DNA of 64,000 nucleotides from Epiperipatus broadwayi (GCA_028023455.1 JAQFVV010006829.1:186001-250000), one strand, 5' to 3'; shown: positions 22,353 to 34,266, numbered from the stretch's first letter. Notes: generated by a model from the letters alone, not told the origin. Translations and numbers: made by a program.

Positions 22353-23565
22353 CAACATCTAATATCTATTGAAGCTTAAAATAGATAGTGCTGAAAAAAG
22401 AATGAAAAAACTGTTCCTGGAAGCATAAGTTAAATATAAGGTGAGATAATGATTATCTTTTATTGATATTACCTCTGTTTAGAGAGTATCAGTATTTTTA
22501 TAAATACATATCTAACATATGTATGGATATGTTTTTGTTAAGCATTAGTACAAAGGCCCACTAGGACAATGATCAAAAAATTATTGCTAAATAATTGCCT
22601 TTAGCCATGGAATATTTTCAAGCCATAAAAACAACATAATATTCACAATACAATTACTGCAACTTAAGACTAATGGAAAAACATTTTCTGGGGAGTTTTA
22701 GCATGAACTACTGCACTAAAACATAATATGTTGCAAATCCTATATAGACCATATAGGTTTTCCTTCAAGAGGTCATATGATATTTGAACCCTGGAAATAC
22801 GGTTTGAGCTTTAATCCAAAGACTTTGCGTTCTTAAGTTTGTCATCGTACCATTTGCTAAGTAGCAAAGAATGGTTCCTACTCAGATGAACTTTGTAAAT
22901 ATGTAAGAAAATCCATAAGCAACATTGCACAAAAGATAAATTGTTTAAGTATATCTGGGATAAATAAACAACCATACGGTCAAAAAGCCAGACGTCATAC
23001 GATATTTAAACATACCAAAATGAATATAAGATTAAAACTTTATTTGACTGAACTGAGAGTTGGGGGGGGGGGTATTTTTTATTAGCAAATCTATCCAAGA
23101 AACTTCCATCACCAAAGCATTCACTGAAAAAAATACCCAATTAAGGATACATGCTACCATAAAATGTAACGCTGAATTGTGACTGTGGATAATCTGAATT
23201 TGCAACATTGCAATGATTTTATGTTAGTATTATATTATTGTACAATTATATATATTCTAGAAGAAATCAATATTATGTAATCAAAGTTTACAGACTATCA
23301 AATTACTCTAATCTGTTGAGTCATTGATTACACTTCTGCCTTAAATGACATGGATTTTTGCAAAAAAAAATTTTGATGCCCTTTTCACAACTCTTTAATT
23401 TATAGCAGTTTTGACTGATTAACAGCCTTTTTCAGATATTCTACAATATTTTTGTAAATTTGAAAAGAGGCAGGTGATAAAAATATTTGAGAATATATGA
23501 AGAAGACTGTTAACCAGTCAAAACCATCATAAATTAAATGAAGCATTGTGAAAAGTGTGTATAAA
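22353..23565. other. Mostly unannotated; P-related scrap at start
   Basis: At 22366-22400 the motif tgaagcttaaaatagatag resembles the P-related dispersed motif. The rest is AT-rich with a poly-G run near 23060 and an imperfect inverted repeat near 23395-23545 (agcagttttgactg / cagtcaaaaccatc). Confidence 0.4.
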
Positions 23566-23567
23566 AA

Positions 23568-23600
23568 TGTACGTGTGTGTGTGTGTGTGTGTGTGTATGT
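23568..23600 (+). repeat. (GT)n microsatellite
   Basis: A run of about 13 gt dinucleotides, ending in atgtag. Confidence 0.85.
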
Positions 23601-24689
23601 AGCAGTAATGCAATAAGAGAGGAAGTTTTGAACATTTTGATTTAATAATCTTTTGATATGAAAAAAAGAGAAGACTATGCAATAAACTTATTTAAAACAA
23701 ATAGTTTATAAAAAATGATATGAGTTTTTTTGAATTAAGTAAATTAAATTCTTAATAGAGCAGGATGGTAACAGAGTCCCTTTGTTGTTTGCCATTCCTT
23801 CTTTCAGATCACAGGGTAATGTTTAAACTATGATTCTAGCATTTCAGTTATTATGTGAAGCGGACTATGAGCTTAGAGTCTATAGGTGTATGAAACACCC
23901 TTTCATTAACGCAACGATTGCATCATATTTTATTTTTTATGAGTGATACACCAACATTCAACTGTAATAATTTATTTTATTCCTTAACTAAAAACAGATT
24001 AGATATTTACTTAGCAATTAATATTTATTTCCAGCATCTACAATCATAAATGCTTGAAATATAGTATAAGTAAGAATAACATCAAGAGATATAAGATAGT
24101 GAGCATGAATAAAAAATGAGATAAACAATTAAAAAGAGACTCTAGTGCTAGTTTATAAAAAGTTGAGAACATATTTGATTTTTAGTCAAATTTAATACTT
24201 GCATATAAGATAAAATAAAATGTACTTTCTAACTGGTTAACTAATGATTAATGATCACATGTGCGATTGTTGAACGATCTCGTGCCATAGAAGTAATGCA
24301 TCATTCTGTCATGTCTACAATTTCGAGTTTAAATACAGAGCAATTGATGTTCTTTTTAGTTTACGAGATTTCTTTTACATTGCTAACTCAGTCAACTTGG
24401 ATAACCATCCAATCTTGGTCAGTAAATGGGTATCTAACTATTTTTAATTAAGCGCGTAAAGAATGGAAAAACTCTTAAACCTTCACTACCAAGCAATTGA
24501 CAAGTCTGATAAGCACTGCCTTATCTTCACTGTTCCTATAAGGAAACGGGGGGGGGGGGCTTTTTATATATACAAAAAAAAAAAGTTTGTTTTACCGTTG
24601 CTGTGAATAAAATTGGCTAAAATTATGTTATTTGTAAAATTTAAATGGCCAATTAAGAATGGCAATTGGCTCTCATATGAAAAACTTTA
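23601..24689. other. Unannotated AT-rich stretch
   Basis: Contains a poly-G run at about 24548. No gene is recognised. The open frame at 24251-24451 has no recognisable domain. Confidence 0.4.
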
Positions 24690-24768
24690 GATCCTCTACA
24701 GAATTGAACCTCGGATTATGGTTAGAGAAGACCAGTACATTAACCATTACCCCTTGAGGATTTTTTTC
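24690..24768 (-). pseudogene. tRNA-like pseudogene or SINE head
   Basis: On the minus strand, tcctcaa at the start can pair with most of gtagagga at the end. There is an A-box-like ggggtaatggttaatg and a gaggttcaattctg T-arm-like segment. The anticodon arm is one base short and the T-stem pairs poorly, so I do not call a functional tRNA. Confidence 0.3.
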
Positions 24769-25384
24769 AATTTCGATTGTTGGCCATAATACTGCGACGA
24801 TTAAATAAATAAAAAAGTTCAAATATTCATCAACTAATCTATGAATGATTTATGCATCAACATATTTGAAAAAATTAAATTTTATTTTTAACTCCAACAT
24901 AATAATAAATGATGGCTTTAATGTCAGATTAGATGCAGAAAGTTAGTTTCAGAAATGGATTTTAAATCTTAACTTTGGACATGTCAAATTTTAAATTAAT
25001 TTTTTTTTTTTTTTTAAGAATTTCTTCTTTTTTAAACTGCTAATTATAGTAAAATAAATCTCACTATTATAATTTTCAATTTAGTAAATGTCAATCGTGA
25101 AAAAAAAAAAATTAAGCGACTTTCTCTTAACAAAAATCTAAATTGTTTTTTAGAATTAATTGCTAAAACAGCAAGAGTCTTGCTAGAACTTCCCTACCTT
25201 CCCATAAGTCCTTGCAACAAGAAAAAATAATTACGTTTCAAATGTTTGTAGAACATTTCAAGTATTTGTAGAATAAATTGCTTCTGAATAACACATCTAG
25301 GATCCCCCCCCCCTCCACCAAGCAATTCGGTGCAAATTCAACTACAATTTATACTGCAGATATTCAATGATTACATCGAGTTCA

Positions 25385-25465
25385 TGGAGTAGTAATTAGA
25401 CAACTACCTATCAGGTCCCCAATTTAGGGTTCAAATCTGGACTGGGTGGATCCTGACCTTTTTTT
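25385..25465 (+). repeat. Possible tRNA-derived repeat
   Basis: A tRNA-like stretch ends with a B-box-like agggttcaaatctggact (25425-25442) and is followed by a T-run, as after a pol III unit. The A-box is weak. Confidence 0.3.
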
Positions 25466-25762
25466 TTTTTCCAAATTACAAAAAGCTTTGAATTTTCTTT
25501 TCAAATAAACAATCTATATCCAAATCAGCTGTAGTCATCTAAATGGTCAGTAAATAGGTGTTTAGTGATTGTTAGCTATGTTTGACCAGGTGAAAAACAG
25601 AGATAAAGCCTATAAAAAAATCACAATCACGCATTAAATTTTTCTTTCACATAGCCAACGTACCTTAGCCATCCAAGTAAATGGTAAATAGGTATCTAGC
25701 TATTCTAAGCTCGAAGATAATAATTCCAGATAAATATGAGTTGGCGAGATGATTAGATGTGT

Positions 25763-25912
25763 AGACTGTGAAAATAAAAAATAGATTATAATATCATTCA
25801 GCCTTCATTTTTGGCTTGGAAGGGGTTATATTACCATAGACTGTGAAAATAAAAAATAGATTATAATATCATGCAGCCTTCATTTTTGGCTTGGAAGGGG
25901 TTATGTTACCAT
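25763..25912 (+). repeat. Tandem duplication, 75-bp unit, two copies
   Basis: The unit starting agactgtgaaaataaaaaat is at 25763-25837 and 25838-25912 with about two differences. Confidence 0.8.
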
Positions 25913-27429
25913 AGGGTCTGAATATGATTACGTGTACCTTTCAACGGTTACAGACTTCATAAAATTACAAAATAAAGTATTAAAAATAAATTAATTTAAA
26001 ATAGTGGCATGGCAATGGTAAACTACCAATGATGATGATCTAGTAATATTGTCTAATCATTCAATCCACATTCTTCTAGAAATCATACCAAACACAAGTA
26101 ATAATAATAAAAAAAGAAATCTAAAAATCTAATAATCAATAAAGCAATTGCAAATAGACCCATATTAAAAAATAGTATTTTATATTACACTACTTACAAA
26201 TGTGTTTAGTTCTAAAAATCTAATGTGATAAATAATTTGTGGAAAAGCAAATTCTATAACTGAGATAACCCTCTTTAGGGCAAAAAGCCCACTCCAACAA
26301 CTTTCCAGAGACACTGAGGCATAGGCTAGTAACTATTGTATGAGACAAATTTTAGTAATTTTACTTCATTTATTTTATCCTTTACCTAAGAATAGCTATC
26401 TACCTATTTGTTGTGTGATTTGGCGTGATAATAGAGCGACAGCCTTTGGAATTCAAATCCATGGATTGTAGCTCAGCTTTGACATTCCCTGTGCAGAAAA
26501 GTATTAAAAATTGCCCAGCTATAAAGTCATTTGGTTCTTTCTTTAATTTACTAACCAATGAGATATTTATAAACTAACTTTCTAAAAAAAAAAAACTTGC
26601 AACTTAAAAAATTATCTGGCCTATTACGAGAATAACTGAATGAGTTATTATTATACCATAAGACTCTTTATCGAATTTATTATGGGGCAATATATAGTAT
26701 ATTCATTTTCCGAAGGGGGGGTGCTTTAATATATATATTAAAATGATTTACTGCGAAGAATGCTTCATGACTTTAAAACCTTTTTGAGAAAAAAAAAAAA
26801 AGTATTAAGCGGGCAATTTATTGCTTGTAAGAAATCGAGAACCGGAAGTAGTAGAGCGCAGTGCTCGGGCCGCGTTTGATGGAACTTCAGAGTATGCCAT
26901 AATCAACTTATTCATTACACGTATTAAGTTTATGTCTTTATCTTCTGCGCTACCTATAACTTAATAAATTCACACACAACAATTTGACCGTTTCTTTTCT
27001 TTCTGGAAATGAAAGGCCTTGCTCATTTAAGAACGGTTACTAATAATGATAATGGCATTTTTTTCACGAATCGTTATAAAAAAAAAAAAAATTTAGCACT
27101 TGTCTTAACATTTATTATTTTAGCAATGTTTTATGCATAATGGTATTTCTTAATAGAAATAAAAATGAAATAAATATTTCAACCCAAAAAATATTCTATC
27201 ACGTACACCATTTTTATATTCAATCTGTACCGATTTTTAATTTTTTCTCCTTCTTTGTGTTTCAAATATATTTTATATAAATTATCAAGAGCTGATTTAT
27301 TTGCAAAATATTTAAAACTAATGTATTAAAAATACTGACTATTTACCCTACACTATCTCTATACTAGTAATAAAATGGGATTGATGATGTATTTTAAAAA
27401 ATAAACTTTTGTTAAATTTAATATATATA
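25913..27429. other. Mostly unannotated; SINE2-like scrap at 26408-26475
   Basis: A diverged SINE2-like head (gtgatttggcgtgataatag followed by aattcaaatccatgg) lies at 26408-26475. The rest is AT-rich with poly-A runs and a short GC island near 26840-26880. No gene is seen. Confidence 0.35.
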
Positions 27430-27660
27430 TACCATCATCATCATTGTCAACTATTATCGATTCACTGTAGGATAAAGCTCTCTCAAAGTTCAATTCATCT
27501 TCTCTGATCTCTAACCACTCCTCCCAACTCCTCTGCATCACATTTTCTTATTCCATCGTTCCATCTCACATGTGGTCTCTTTCTAGGTTTTTCACAATCT
27601 CTAGAAATCCAATTATTTCAACTGTACATCTATTACCATCTCTTCTATGTATATAAACTG
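27430..27660 (-). pseudogene. RTE-type LINE 3' fragment
   Basis: On the minus strand the translation follows the RTE C-terminus: RDGNRCT-like, then IxGFLEIVKNLERDHM-like, MMQRSWEEWLEIREDELNF, then ERALSYSES and IDNDDDG. It ends in a short (GAT)n tail (27430-27443 on the plus strand: accatcatcatcat). It is 5' truncated and mutated. Confidence 0.6.
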
Positions 27661-27767
27661 ATGCATACTTTTATACAATTGATTATAAAGTATGCATACA
27701 TTTCATGTTTCTTTTTTATATATTAATTTTAGGTATGTTGAAAATAAAATAGCCCTTAATAATAGCA

Positions 27768-28175
27768 GTCAAATGGCTTTACTGCTTAGAGTTTTTAAGA
27801 AGTTCAAACACCATAGTTTCCAGCACTGGAATTGATCTGAGGATCCCATGTTTCAGGTCCTGACCCTCTTCCACTACACTAAATCAGGCAGAGCAAAAAA
27901 ATGGATAATTAAATGGCTTTACTTTATTGCTGGGGAGTCCGCTGCACTAACCCATGTAAAGCAATAACTGAATGGCTTTATTGTTCAAGGAACATAACAA
28001 GTTTGAGTGCTCAAAGTGTCAAAACTGGAACTGATACAAGGTTCTTATGCTTTCAGAATCTAATATTCTTACCACTGCGCTAAATCACACACAGCAATAA
28101 AAAAATTGAATGACTTTATTGCATAGGAATTCATATAAAGTTCAAGTATTGGAAGTGCAGGAACTGAAATCATAA
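27768..28175 (-). repeat. Cluster of SINE2 copies in tandem
   Basis: Copies or partial copies at about 27768-27895, 27905-27955, 27962-28092 and 28105-28175 are all in the same orientation. Each has the 3' block ggctttattgctt..gaattcat-type at its plus-strand start, and most end with a decayed tRNA-Gly-like head (aatcacacacagcaat region). Internal deletions distinguish the units. Confidence 0.55.
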
Positions 28176-28204
28176 TGACAGTAAATATGATTGGCTGAAA
28201 TAAA

Positions 28205-29064
28205 GGCAATTAAAATATAACTTATAACTATAAATTTTATTAAACGCACATTATTATTTTAAGTAATATTTACTAAGGCTGTAACCTTATGAATAAGCGT
28301 CTGAAAAATTCGAAGGTAGGGACCTCTACAGGTCTTATCCACAAGCTTATGCTCAGAAGAAAAGAGTGAAACCTTCTTTACTTCAACCTATTTTTATATA
28401 TGAATAGGTGAAGCTGAAGTGGTTAGATCTAAGAGTGTGAAGCTATTCAATACTTCACTAATTAAGTCCCCAATTCTTATTATACATTAATACTTGCGAA
28501 ATCTTATGATTTACAACGAGTCAATGGAAAGATCTTATAGTAAGAAATCTAACCACTTCAGCTTCAGCCATTCATATATAAAAGTAGGTTGAAGTAAAGA
28601 AGGTTTCCTTCTTTTCTTCTGAGCGTAAGCTTCTGTACTAAGACCTGTAGAGGTCCCTACCTTCGAATTTTTCAGATGCTTATTCATAAGGTTACAGCCT
28701 TAGTAAATATTACTAAAAATAATAATGTGCGTTTAATAAAATTTATAATTACAACTTTAAATTATCGTAATAGATTTCTTACTATAAGATCTTTCCATTG
28801 ACTCATTGTAAATCATAAGATTTTGTGAGTATTAATGTATAATAAGAATTGTGGACTTAATTAGTGAAGTATTGAATAGCTTCACACTCTTGGATCTAAC
28901 CACTTCAGCTTCACCTATTCATATATAAAAGTAGGTTGAAGTAAAGAAGGTTTCCCTCTTTTCTTCTGAGCGTAAGCTTGTGGCTAAGACCTGTAGAGGT
29001 CCCTACCTTCAAATTTTTCAGACGCTTATTCATAAGGTTACAGCCTTAGTAAATATTACAAACC
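28205..29064. repeat. Nested inverted-repeat element (three arms)
   Basis: One block (gtaaccttatgaataagcg .. gacctctacaggtctta .. ttcaacct) occurs three times: inverted at about 28262-28430 (A) and direct at about 28550-28715 (B) and 28890-29064 (C). A plus its inner flank (28262-28548) is the reverse complement of 28775-29064, so these form the outer arms. B is in addition inverted against A and shares A's outer flank (28205-28262 versus 28715-28770). The structure can therefore fold in two mutually exclusive ways. No coding sequence is seen. A diverged relative is at about 33590-33700. I do not recognise the class. Confidence 0.65.
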
Positions 29065-29219
29065 AATCTTAAATCAAAATTGACAATTCAATGGCTTTTT
29101 TGAATTTATGAATTTTCAGATTTCAACAATAAATTTTTTCCCCTTAATTTTAAACACAAACTTGGGTGAAGTTTTAAATAAACATTATTTTTTACTACCC
29201 ATAGTACTTTTTGAACACA
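29065..29219. other. Unannotated stretch
   Basis: No feature seen. Confidence 0.4.
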
Positions 29220-29330
29220 AACTTTCAAACTCCCTTCAGCTATCCACTCTATCTCATATAACCGATAGCTGAAAGGAGCTTGAAAGTCTGTGTTCAAATC
29301 CCCTATATTACACTCAAACTCCAAGTATAT
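29220..29330. repeat. Small palindrome of a family R terminal block
   Basis: gaacacaaactttcaa and its complement ttgaaagtctgtgttcaaa flank a central catataaccgatag. Both halves match the R-family terminal block tgaaagtctgtgttcaaat..ctatatta. It is likely the remnant of an inverted R pair. Confidence 0.45.
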
Positions 29331-29604
29331 GAATTATGCTTGTACTTCAAAAATATTATAAATACTTTTTGTATACTACAGAATAGTTATCAAACAACCA
29401 CTAGAGGGAGACTCAGTTTTTTACATTGACAGTGTCTGAAGTTTATCTCTTAGACTGTTACATAACGGAAGTCAATCTCAATAACGGCTCTATGTCTTAA
29501 ATATTATAAATCTCTGTGCACTCTCCTGCCAGTAAGAGTTTAAACAACTTAAGTTATGATCAAATAACATCAGGCACACAATAGACTCAAGCCCTGATTT
29601 AAGC
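29331..29604. other. Unannotated stretch
   Basis: No feature seen. Confidence 0.4.
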
Positions 29605-30555
29605 ATGGTCTGTAAGAGTTGGTACCCTCTAAACTTAAATGATTCAATGTCTCTCGCATCTCAACACCAATGCCACCTTCCATCAGCTCATAAATTCAGA
29701 CCACCATTTCTGATTTTGAAAACCTTTGGCAACTTTTATCCTTTACCCCTCTGTCTTGTTGAGAGAACAATGCTACAACACATCTTTTCTGTACAACTAT
29801 ATGATTCTATGATATTCCAGGTTTTTAGGCTTTTTCTTTCTCAGTTTACTGTAAGTCTATCTCTCTCTAACATTATTAAAAAAATTACACCGACAGATCG
29901 TCCTCCACCCTCTGCCAGTTCATGGATAGCCTCCCTAATAGACCACCTACAACTTTATAACCCAATAATGCCCTTTAACCTTAACAAAAAAATCACCTTA
30001 TGGGAAGCATACAATATAATCAACTATAATCAACAACCCATTAAAACCAGCCTAAAAGTAACCAACCAAAGACTCATTACACACTTCAAAAGATGGAGTC
30101 TGGAACCCAAATTCCTTGACTTCATCATTAAAATAAATCTTAATGCGCTTCCCACGAATTGGTTCCTTTATCATCGAAGAGGTTTTACCAGCATTGACCC
30201 TATATGTGGTCTGTGTGCTCATGAAGATGAAACCATAGACCATATTATACACCGGTGCCCAAGACTTAAAACACTGAAAGATATAATTATAATCAATTCC
30301 AACATAAGACCTGATATGATTTTCTCACTTGAAAATGCCATTCATAATGGATTTTTTTCAATAATAAGGCTTTCTACCTTTGTCCTTTATTCCATATGGA
30401 TAGTGAGATGCAAAAGTCTCATGGAATTACCCCTGCCACAAATCATACCATTGTTTTATCAAACGCTCAAAAAAATCAAGAAACGTGACCAGCTCCTGGC
30501 CTCCAGTAAAGTCTTTGATGACACCTGGTCTTTAACTGCTCTTTCCTTTTCCTGA
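29605..30555 (+). pseudogene. LINE-C: C-terminal ORF fragment of a non-LTR retrotransposon
   Basis: The open frame of 316 codons lacks any reverse-transcriptase core and ends with the typical LINE C-terminal zinc-binding segment: C201-x2-C204-x8-H213-x4-C218, embedded in PICGLCAHEDETIDHIIH. The preceding ALPTNWFLYHRRGF is the conserved run-up to this domain in L1/Tx1- and Jockey-type polyproteins. The first ~100 residues look like decayed sequence that happens to stay open. The true element entered at an unknown 5' truncation point, and the ATG is arbitrary. The codon composition is less A-rich than LINE-B, suggesting a different lineage. Confidence 0.6.
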
Positions 30556-30830
30556 TTATCAACTCCCACCTACACAGCATTATAGAATAGGAAATTCTAA
30601 AAGAAAATATTCATGTTTATATAAAAAATGCTTATTCCATTAAACAAGTTCTTAGAATCTCTTCACTATACCTAACCACATAAGAGTATAACAATTGTGC
30701 TCTCATAACATAATCTAGCCAGATGACAAATAGAACATTATATAATCATATTATTGTACAATTTACTCATTTATCTATCCTTTATTAGTATGTAATCACT
30801 ATTTATTGTTAATAAAATTTTTGTTGAAAT
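30556..30830 (+). other. Probable 3'UTR of LINE-C
   Basis: It directly follows the stop codon of the LINE-C frame and ends in ttaataaaatttttgttg near 30808-30826. I see no poly-A tail or duplication that would define the boundary. Confidence 0.35.
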
Positions 30831-31119
30831 GAAGTCTATCTCTTTCTCAGTGTACAATGGCAAATTATTTGAAGTATAACCTTGCATTTTCAATTTATAA
30901 AACAAAACATCACATGATTTTTTCAACTTATTCTTTAACATATGCATTCAAAATTAATTTTCTTCACCTTACACCAGAGCCATCTACCATAAAGTTGAAA
31001 AATTAATGTATGATAAGGGATATACCATCTCCAAATCAGTTTTTTATCATCTTCAATGGGACTAATATATTTATGCACTATGCAAGCATCTTTAATTCTT
31101 TCATATATCTTCAACAATA
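30831..31119. other. Unannotated AT-rich stretch
   Basis: No feature that I can support. Confidence 0.4.
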
Positions 31120-31560
31120 GTGTTCTCTTAGAATATCCAAGCTTATAATAGATGGTGCTTTTAAAAGCACATGCTAATAGTAGACTGAAAAAGATGTAAT
31201 GTTTTATTGATAATGACTTTCTTGGTTAAAGCATAAAAGAGGAATAAGTTACAATAAAACTAAGGACACTAAAAATACATAGTTGCTTGACCTGATCTCT
31301 GATATATCTCTGCCCAAGCAAGTTAGCTTGATTCAAAATCTCAGGGCTTTTTTAATTGTAGGCTACTAATACAAAAACAAAAGGTAACTTCTAGATGCAT
31401 AAATACATTAGTTCATGCTTTAAATCCTAAATTCTCAACAATGAGGGCAAAATCCAAAAATTTGGCTGCGAGAATATGAAAGCTGTCCATCTGGATTCCA
31501 TTGTTTATTCAAACTTATAATAGATGATATTGAAGAAGACTGCTCTTAAAAACATATTTT
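31120..31560. repeat. P-related and C-related repeat scraps
   Basis: ccaagcttataatagatgg (31139-31157) and caaacttataatagatgat (31510-31528) match the P-related motif. 31250-31305 is the inverse of 22303-22352 in family C (catagttgcttgacctgatc). Confidence 0.4.
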
Positions 31561-32109
31561 CTGTTCCTCCTAGCATCTTTTACAATCTAATCTCCAAATG
31601 GATAAGTTTTTGCATAATTTTTTATTTAAGAACACTTTCAGCCACACTAGACTTAAACGCCAATGAACTATCTGCTTCGATCCAATCCTCCTAGTTTAAA
31701 AATCATTCATTCAACAATTCAACCATGAACAACATGTAAAGAGAAGACGGGGCCTTTTCACTCATTAGCAAATAATATTTATTATAGAGCAAGGTAGACT
31801 CTAAAGGAAAACATCGATCATATCCCAGTTCTATCCTCTTTCATTCTTTAACTTCTTAAAAATTCTCAAACAATCCTACGGAGAAGGTATACTAATATCA
31901 TGTCATACACACCCTTATTTTTAAAGTTCAGCTTATTAATAAGTAAAATGTAGTCTTTAAATTAAGTAGACACATTTCGAACTTTTAAAATACATTGACA
32001 ATTTTTTTAATTATTATAAATAATTATTTTTCTTATGATAGATGAATTGCCAAAATTAATCTTTGAGGATTTGGATCATAAACTTAAAAAACCCTAACTG
32101 AAACCTTTC
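31561..32109. other. Unannotated AT-rich stretch
   Basis: No feature that I can support. Confidence 0.4.
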
Positions 32110-32378
32110 TAAATGAAATCAGTTTATAACCAAAGTATCTCCAAATAGTCTGTTTATAAACAAAACATTTCTAAATGAGATATATTTGCAATCAAAGTAT
32201 CTTTAAGTTAAGTCTGTTTGTAATCAAAGCATTGGTAAATGGAATTGACTTGTACCAAAAGCATCTTTAATTGGAGTCTGCTTATAATCAAAGCATTTCT
32301 AAATGAAGTTTATTTGTAATTGGAGTATTCTATGTGAAGTTTGTTTGTGACTAAATTACCTCAAATGAAGTCTGTTTA
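32110..32378 (+). repeat. Degenerate minisatellite, ~36-bp unit
   Basis: About seven imperfect units follow the pattern aaatgaagtctgtttgtaat / caaagcatttct. Unit starts are near 32112, 32147, 32176, 32209, 32252, 32300 and 32348. Confidence 0.6.
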
Positions 32379-32820
32379 TATATACTATCACTATTAACCT
32401 GCTTTTCATCTATTAACGTTATAATCTTTGGAAAAGTAATAAATCATGACAAAGTAAAATGTTAGATTGTGACATCAAGGTCATGAGTTTGAAAGTATTA
32501 TATGCAATAACAGATCAATATAAATACATGAATTAAGTACAGAAAGAAGGGCATGAATAAATCATCAAGCAGGGACTTTAAAAAAAAAGATTTGGTATAG
32601 ATTACAAAAAGTGAAAATTAATGTAAAAAATATTACACAGAATACGAGTATATGAAATCTAAAAACAAACAAATAAAAACGGTGAAATATAGTACTCAGT
32701 TTCTGGTGAGATTATTATTCTGCATTAAAGAAAGAATCATAAGTGATAATAAAGAGACATATATGTATACAAACACAGTGACACAAATAAATTAAATAAT
32801 TTAAGTTTAAAAACCCTTCA
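32379..32820. other. Unannotated AT-rich stretch
   Basis: No feature that I can support. Confidence 0.4.
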
Positions 32821-32952
32821 AAATTCATTAACATTTTGCGTTGTTAGCCGAGAGGTATCGCAGCCGCCAGTTGGTTGCAGACGGGTGTGGGTTCGCGTCC
32901 CGGCAGATGCTATGACATATGAAAAAAAAAAAAAAATTCATTAACATTTTGC
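32821..32952 (+). repeat. SINE1 copy with 19-bp target-site duplication
   Basis: aaattcattaacattttgc is at 32821-32839 and 32934-32952 and flanks the element. The element starts gttgttagccgagaggtatc (class II tRNA-like A-box region), has the B-box gggttcgcgtcccgg (32889-32903), then agatgctatgacatatg and an A-run. The exact flanks make this the best-defined SINE1 insertion. A-tail and long duplication indicate LINE-type target-primed reverse transcription. Confidence 0.85.
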
Positions 32953-33500
32953 AGACTTAACTAAAACAGTAGAAACACTTTCTTGTAGCAATTAAAACCA
33001 ACTTGTGAAAGCTAGAAAGATGATAAATCTGAGACACCTGCTCTTTTTCTGAATTTCACTAATTAGATTCTATATTAAGAACACCTTAAAAAGACTAAAT
33101 TCTTTTAACAAAAAATAATGAGTACAAGGTAAAAATTTGTTTTAAAACTTTCTAGACTAGAACAAATATATTGTTCCGAATTCTTCTTAGACTTGTCAAG
33201 TATTTTTGCTTTAATTGATGAGATAAATGCATCTCTCATTAAAAAATGTCAGGATATTTAACACTTTTTAATGTTAACAGTATCTGATGTTAATCAAAAA
33301 CGAGGTGTCATAATAAACCCATAACAATGTATGCTATCTATAGAAAGACATTCCATGCTTATCATATAGCTTAATCAGTAAATAACAAATAAGCAAATTA
33401 GTAATTGTTTGTGAAGACTTGTGATATTTAAGTACTAAAACTGACAGCTAGATCTTCAATTCACAAGACTAGTTTTCAAATCTTCAATTTATCACTGTAG
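32953..33500. other. Unannotated AT-rich stretch
   Basis: No feature that I can support. Confidence 0.4.
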
Positions 33501-33790
33501 TAAAGCAGTAAACTAAACATATAAAATTATACATAAAAACAATCTACAATTAACATGAAATGTGCATGCAGTAAAATGAGAGAGAGGGTCCCTTTTATCT
33601 TTATAAAGTCGAATCTTGCGTTATGATTTATAGAGGTCTCTCTTGCTAAAATTAAGCATTCAATGCGCATGTACTAAGGTTTTAGCCTTATATAAGTATA
33701 TAAATGTATTCTAAAAATGAAGTCAATTAGATGAATAAAATTATATATAAAAACAATATATTGTTAACATTGAATGAGCACACAGCTTTG
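33501..33790 (+). repeat. Diverged relative of the 28.2-kb nested repeat with a short direct repeat
   Basis: 33600-33700 resembles the 28.2-kb block (gaatcttgcgttatg, tatagaggtctctc, gtactaaggttttagcctta versus gagcgtaagctt, tgtagaggtccctac, ggttacagcctta). It is bracketed by a direct repeat: aaaattatacataaaaacaa at about 33525 and aaaattatatataaaaacaa at about 33737. Confidence 0.4.
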
Positions 33791-34107
33791 AAAAATTAAA
33801 AATTTCATGATTATTGTACAATTGAATCAGAAATAACAACAAAATACTTAATTTGATAGTATTAATATTGGTATTTAAGTATATATAATCCCATATCTGG
33901 AAACTTGCCAAGATTTTTTTTTTTTAATTATCACTTTTCAGGGACATTGAAGTATTTGTATGTTTTCTTGTCTCAAAATTATTTTATCAAACATGTGTCA
34001 CTTGTTAAGTTTAAAAAATATTAGGACATCCATTATAAATTCTATTCACAAGATTTTGCATATTTTTTAATTTGTCGGTGAGCATTTAATTTTTTTTTGT
34101 AACATTT

Positions 34108-34266
34108 TGCCAAAATAAGGATCTTCCATTGACAGAAGAATATGCACTGGGGAACTGTGAAACACACATGGATTTTCATTTAGCAGAATTTATGTGTCAG
34201 CGACTGCACGAAGAAGAAGATGTATCTGTGGCAATGTTGCAGGCTTTAAAAATTTCCATCTGCTGA
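34108..34266 (+). pseudogene. Merlin-like transposase C-terminal fragment
   Basis: One frame is open for about 50 codons and ends at TGA 34264. It reads ..NCETHMDFHLAEFMCQRL followed by an acidic stretch. Merlin/IS1595-type transposases end with a conserved T...L.EFMWR segment, and this matches that pattern. Its upstream neighbour at about 33997-34020 (gtcacttgttaagttta) also recurs in the spacer between the two Merlin copies at 57297. The N-terminal and catalytic parts are absent. Confidence 0.4.

Noticed and set aside
24690-24768. Functional tRNA gene
   Set aside because: Anticodon arm is one base short and the T-stem does not pair. Listed only as tRNA-like pseudogene.
29605-29900. First ~100 codons of the 316-codon frame as a genuine protein N-terminus
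   Set aside because: No similarity to a LINE domain that I recognise. Probably decayed sequence that happens to remain open upstream of the C-terminal domain.
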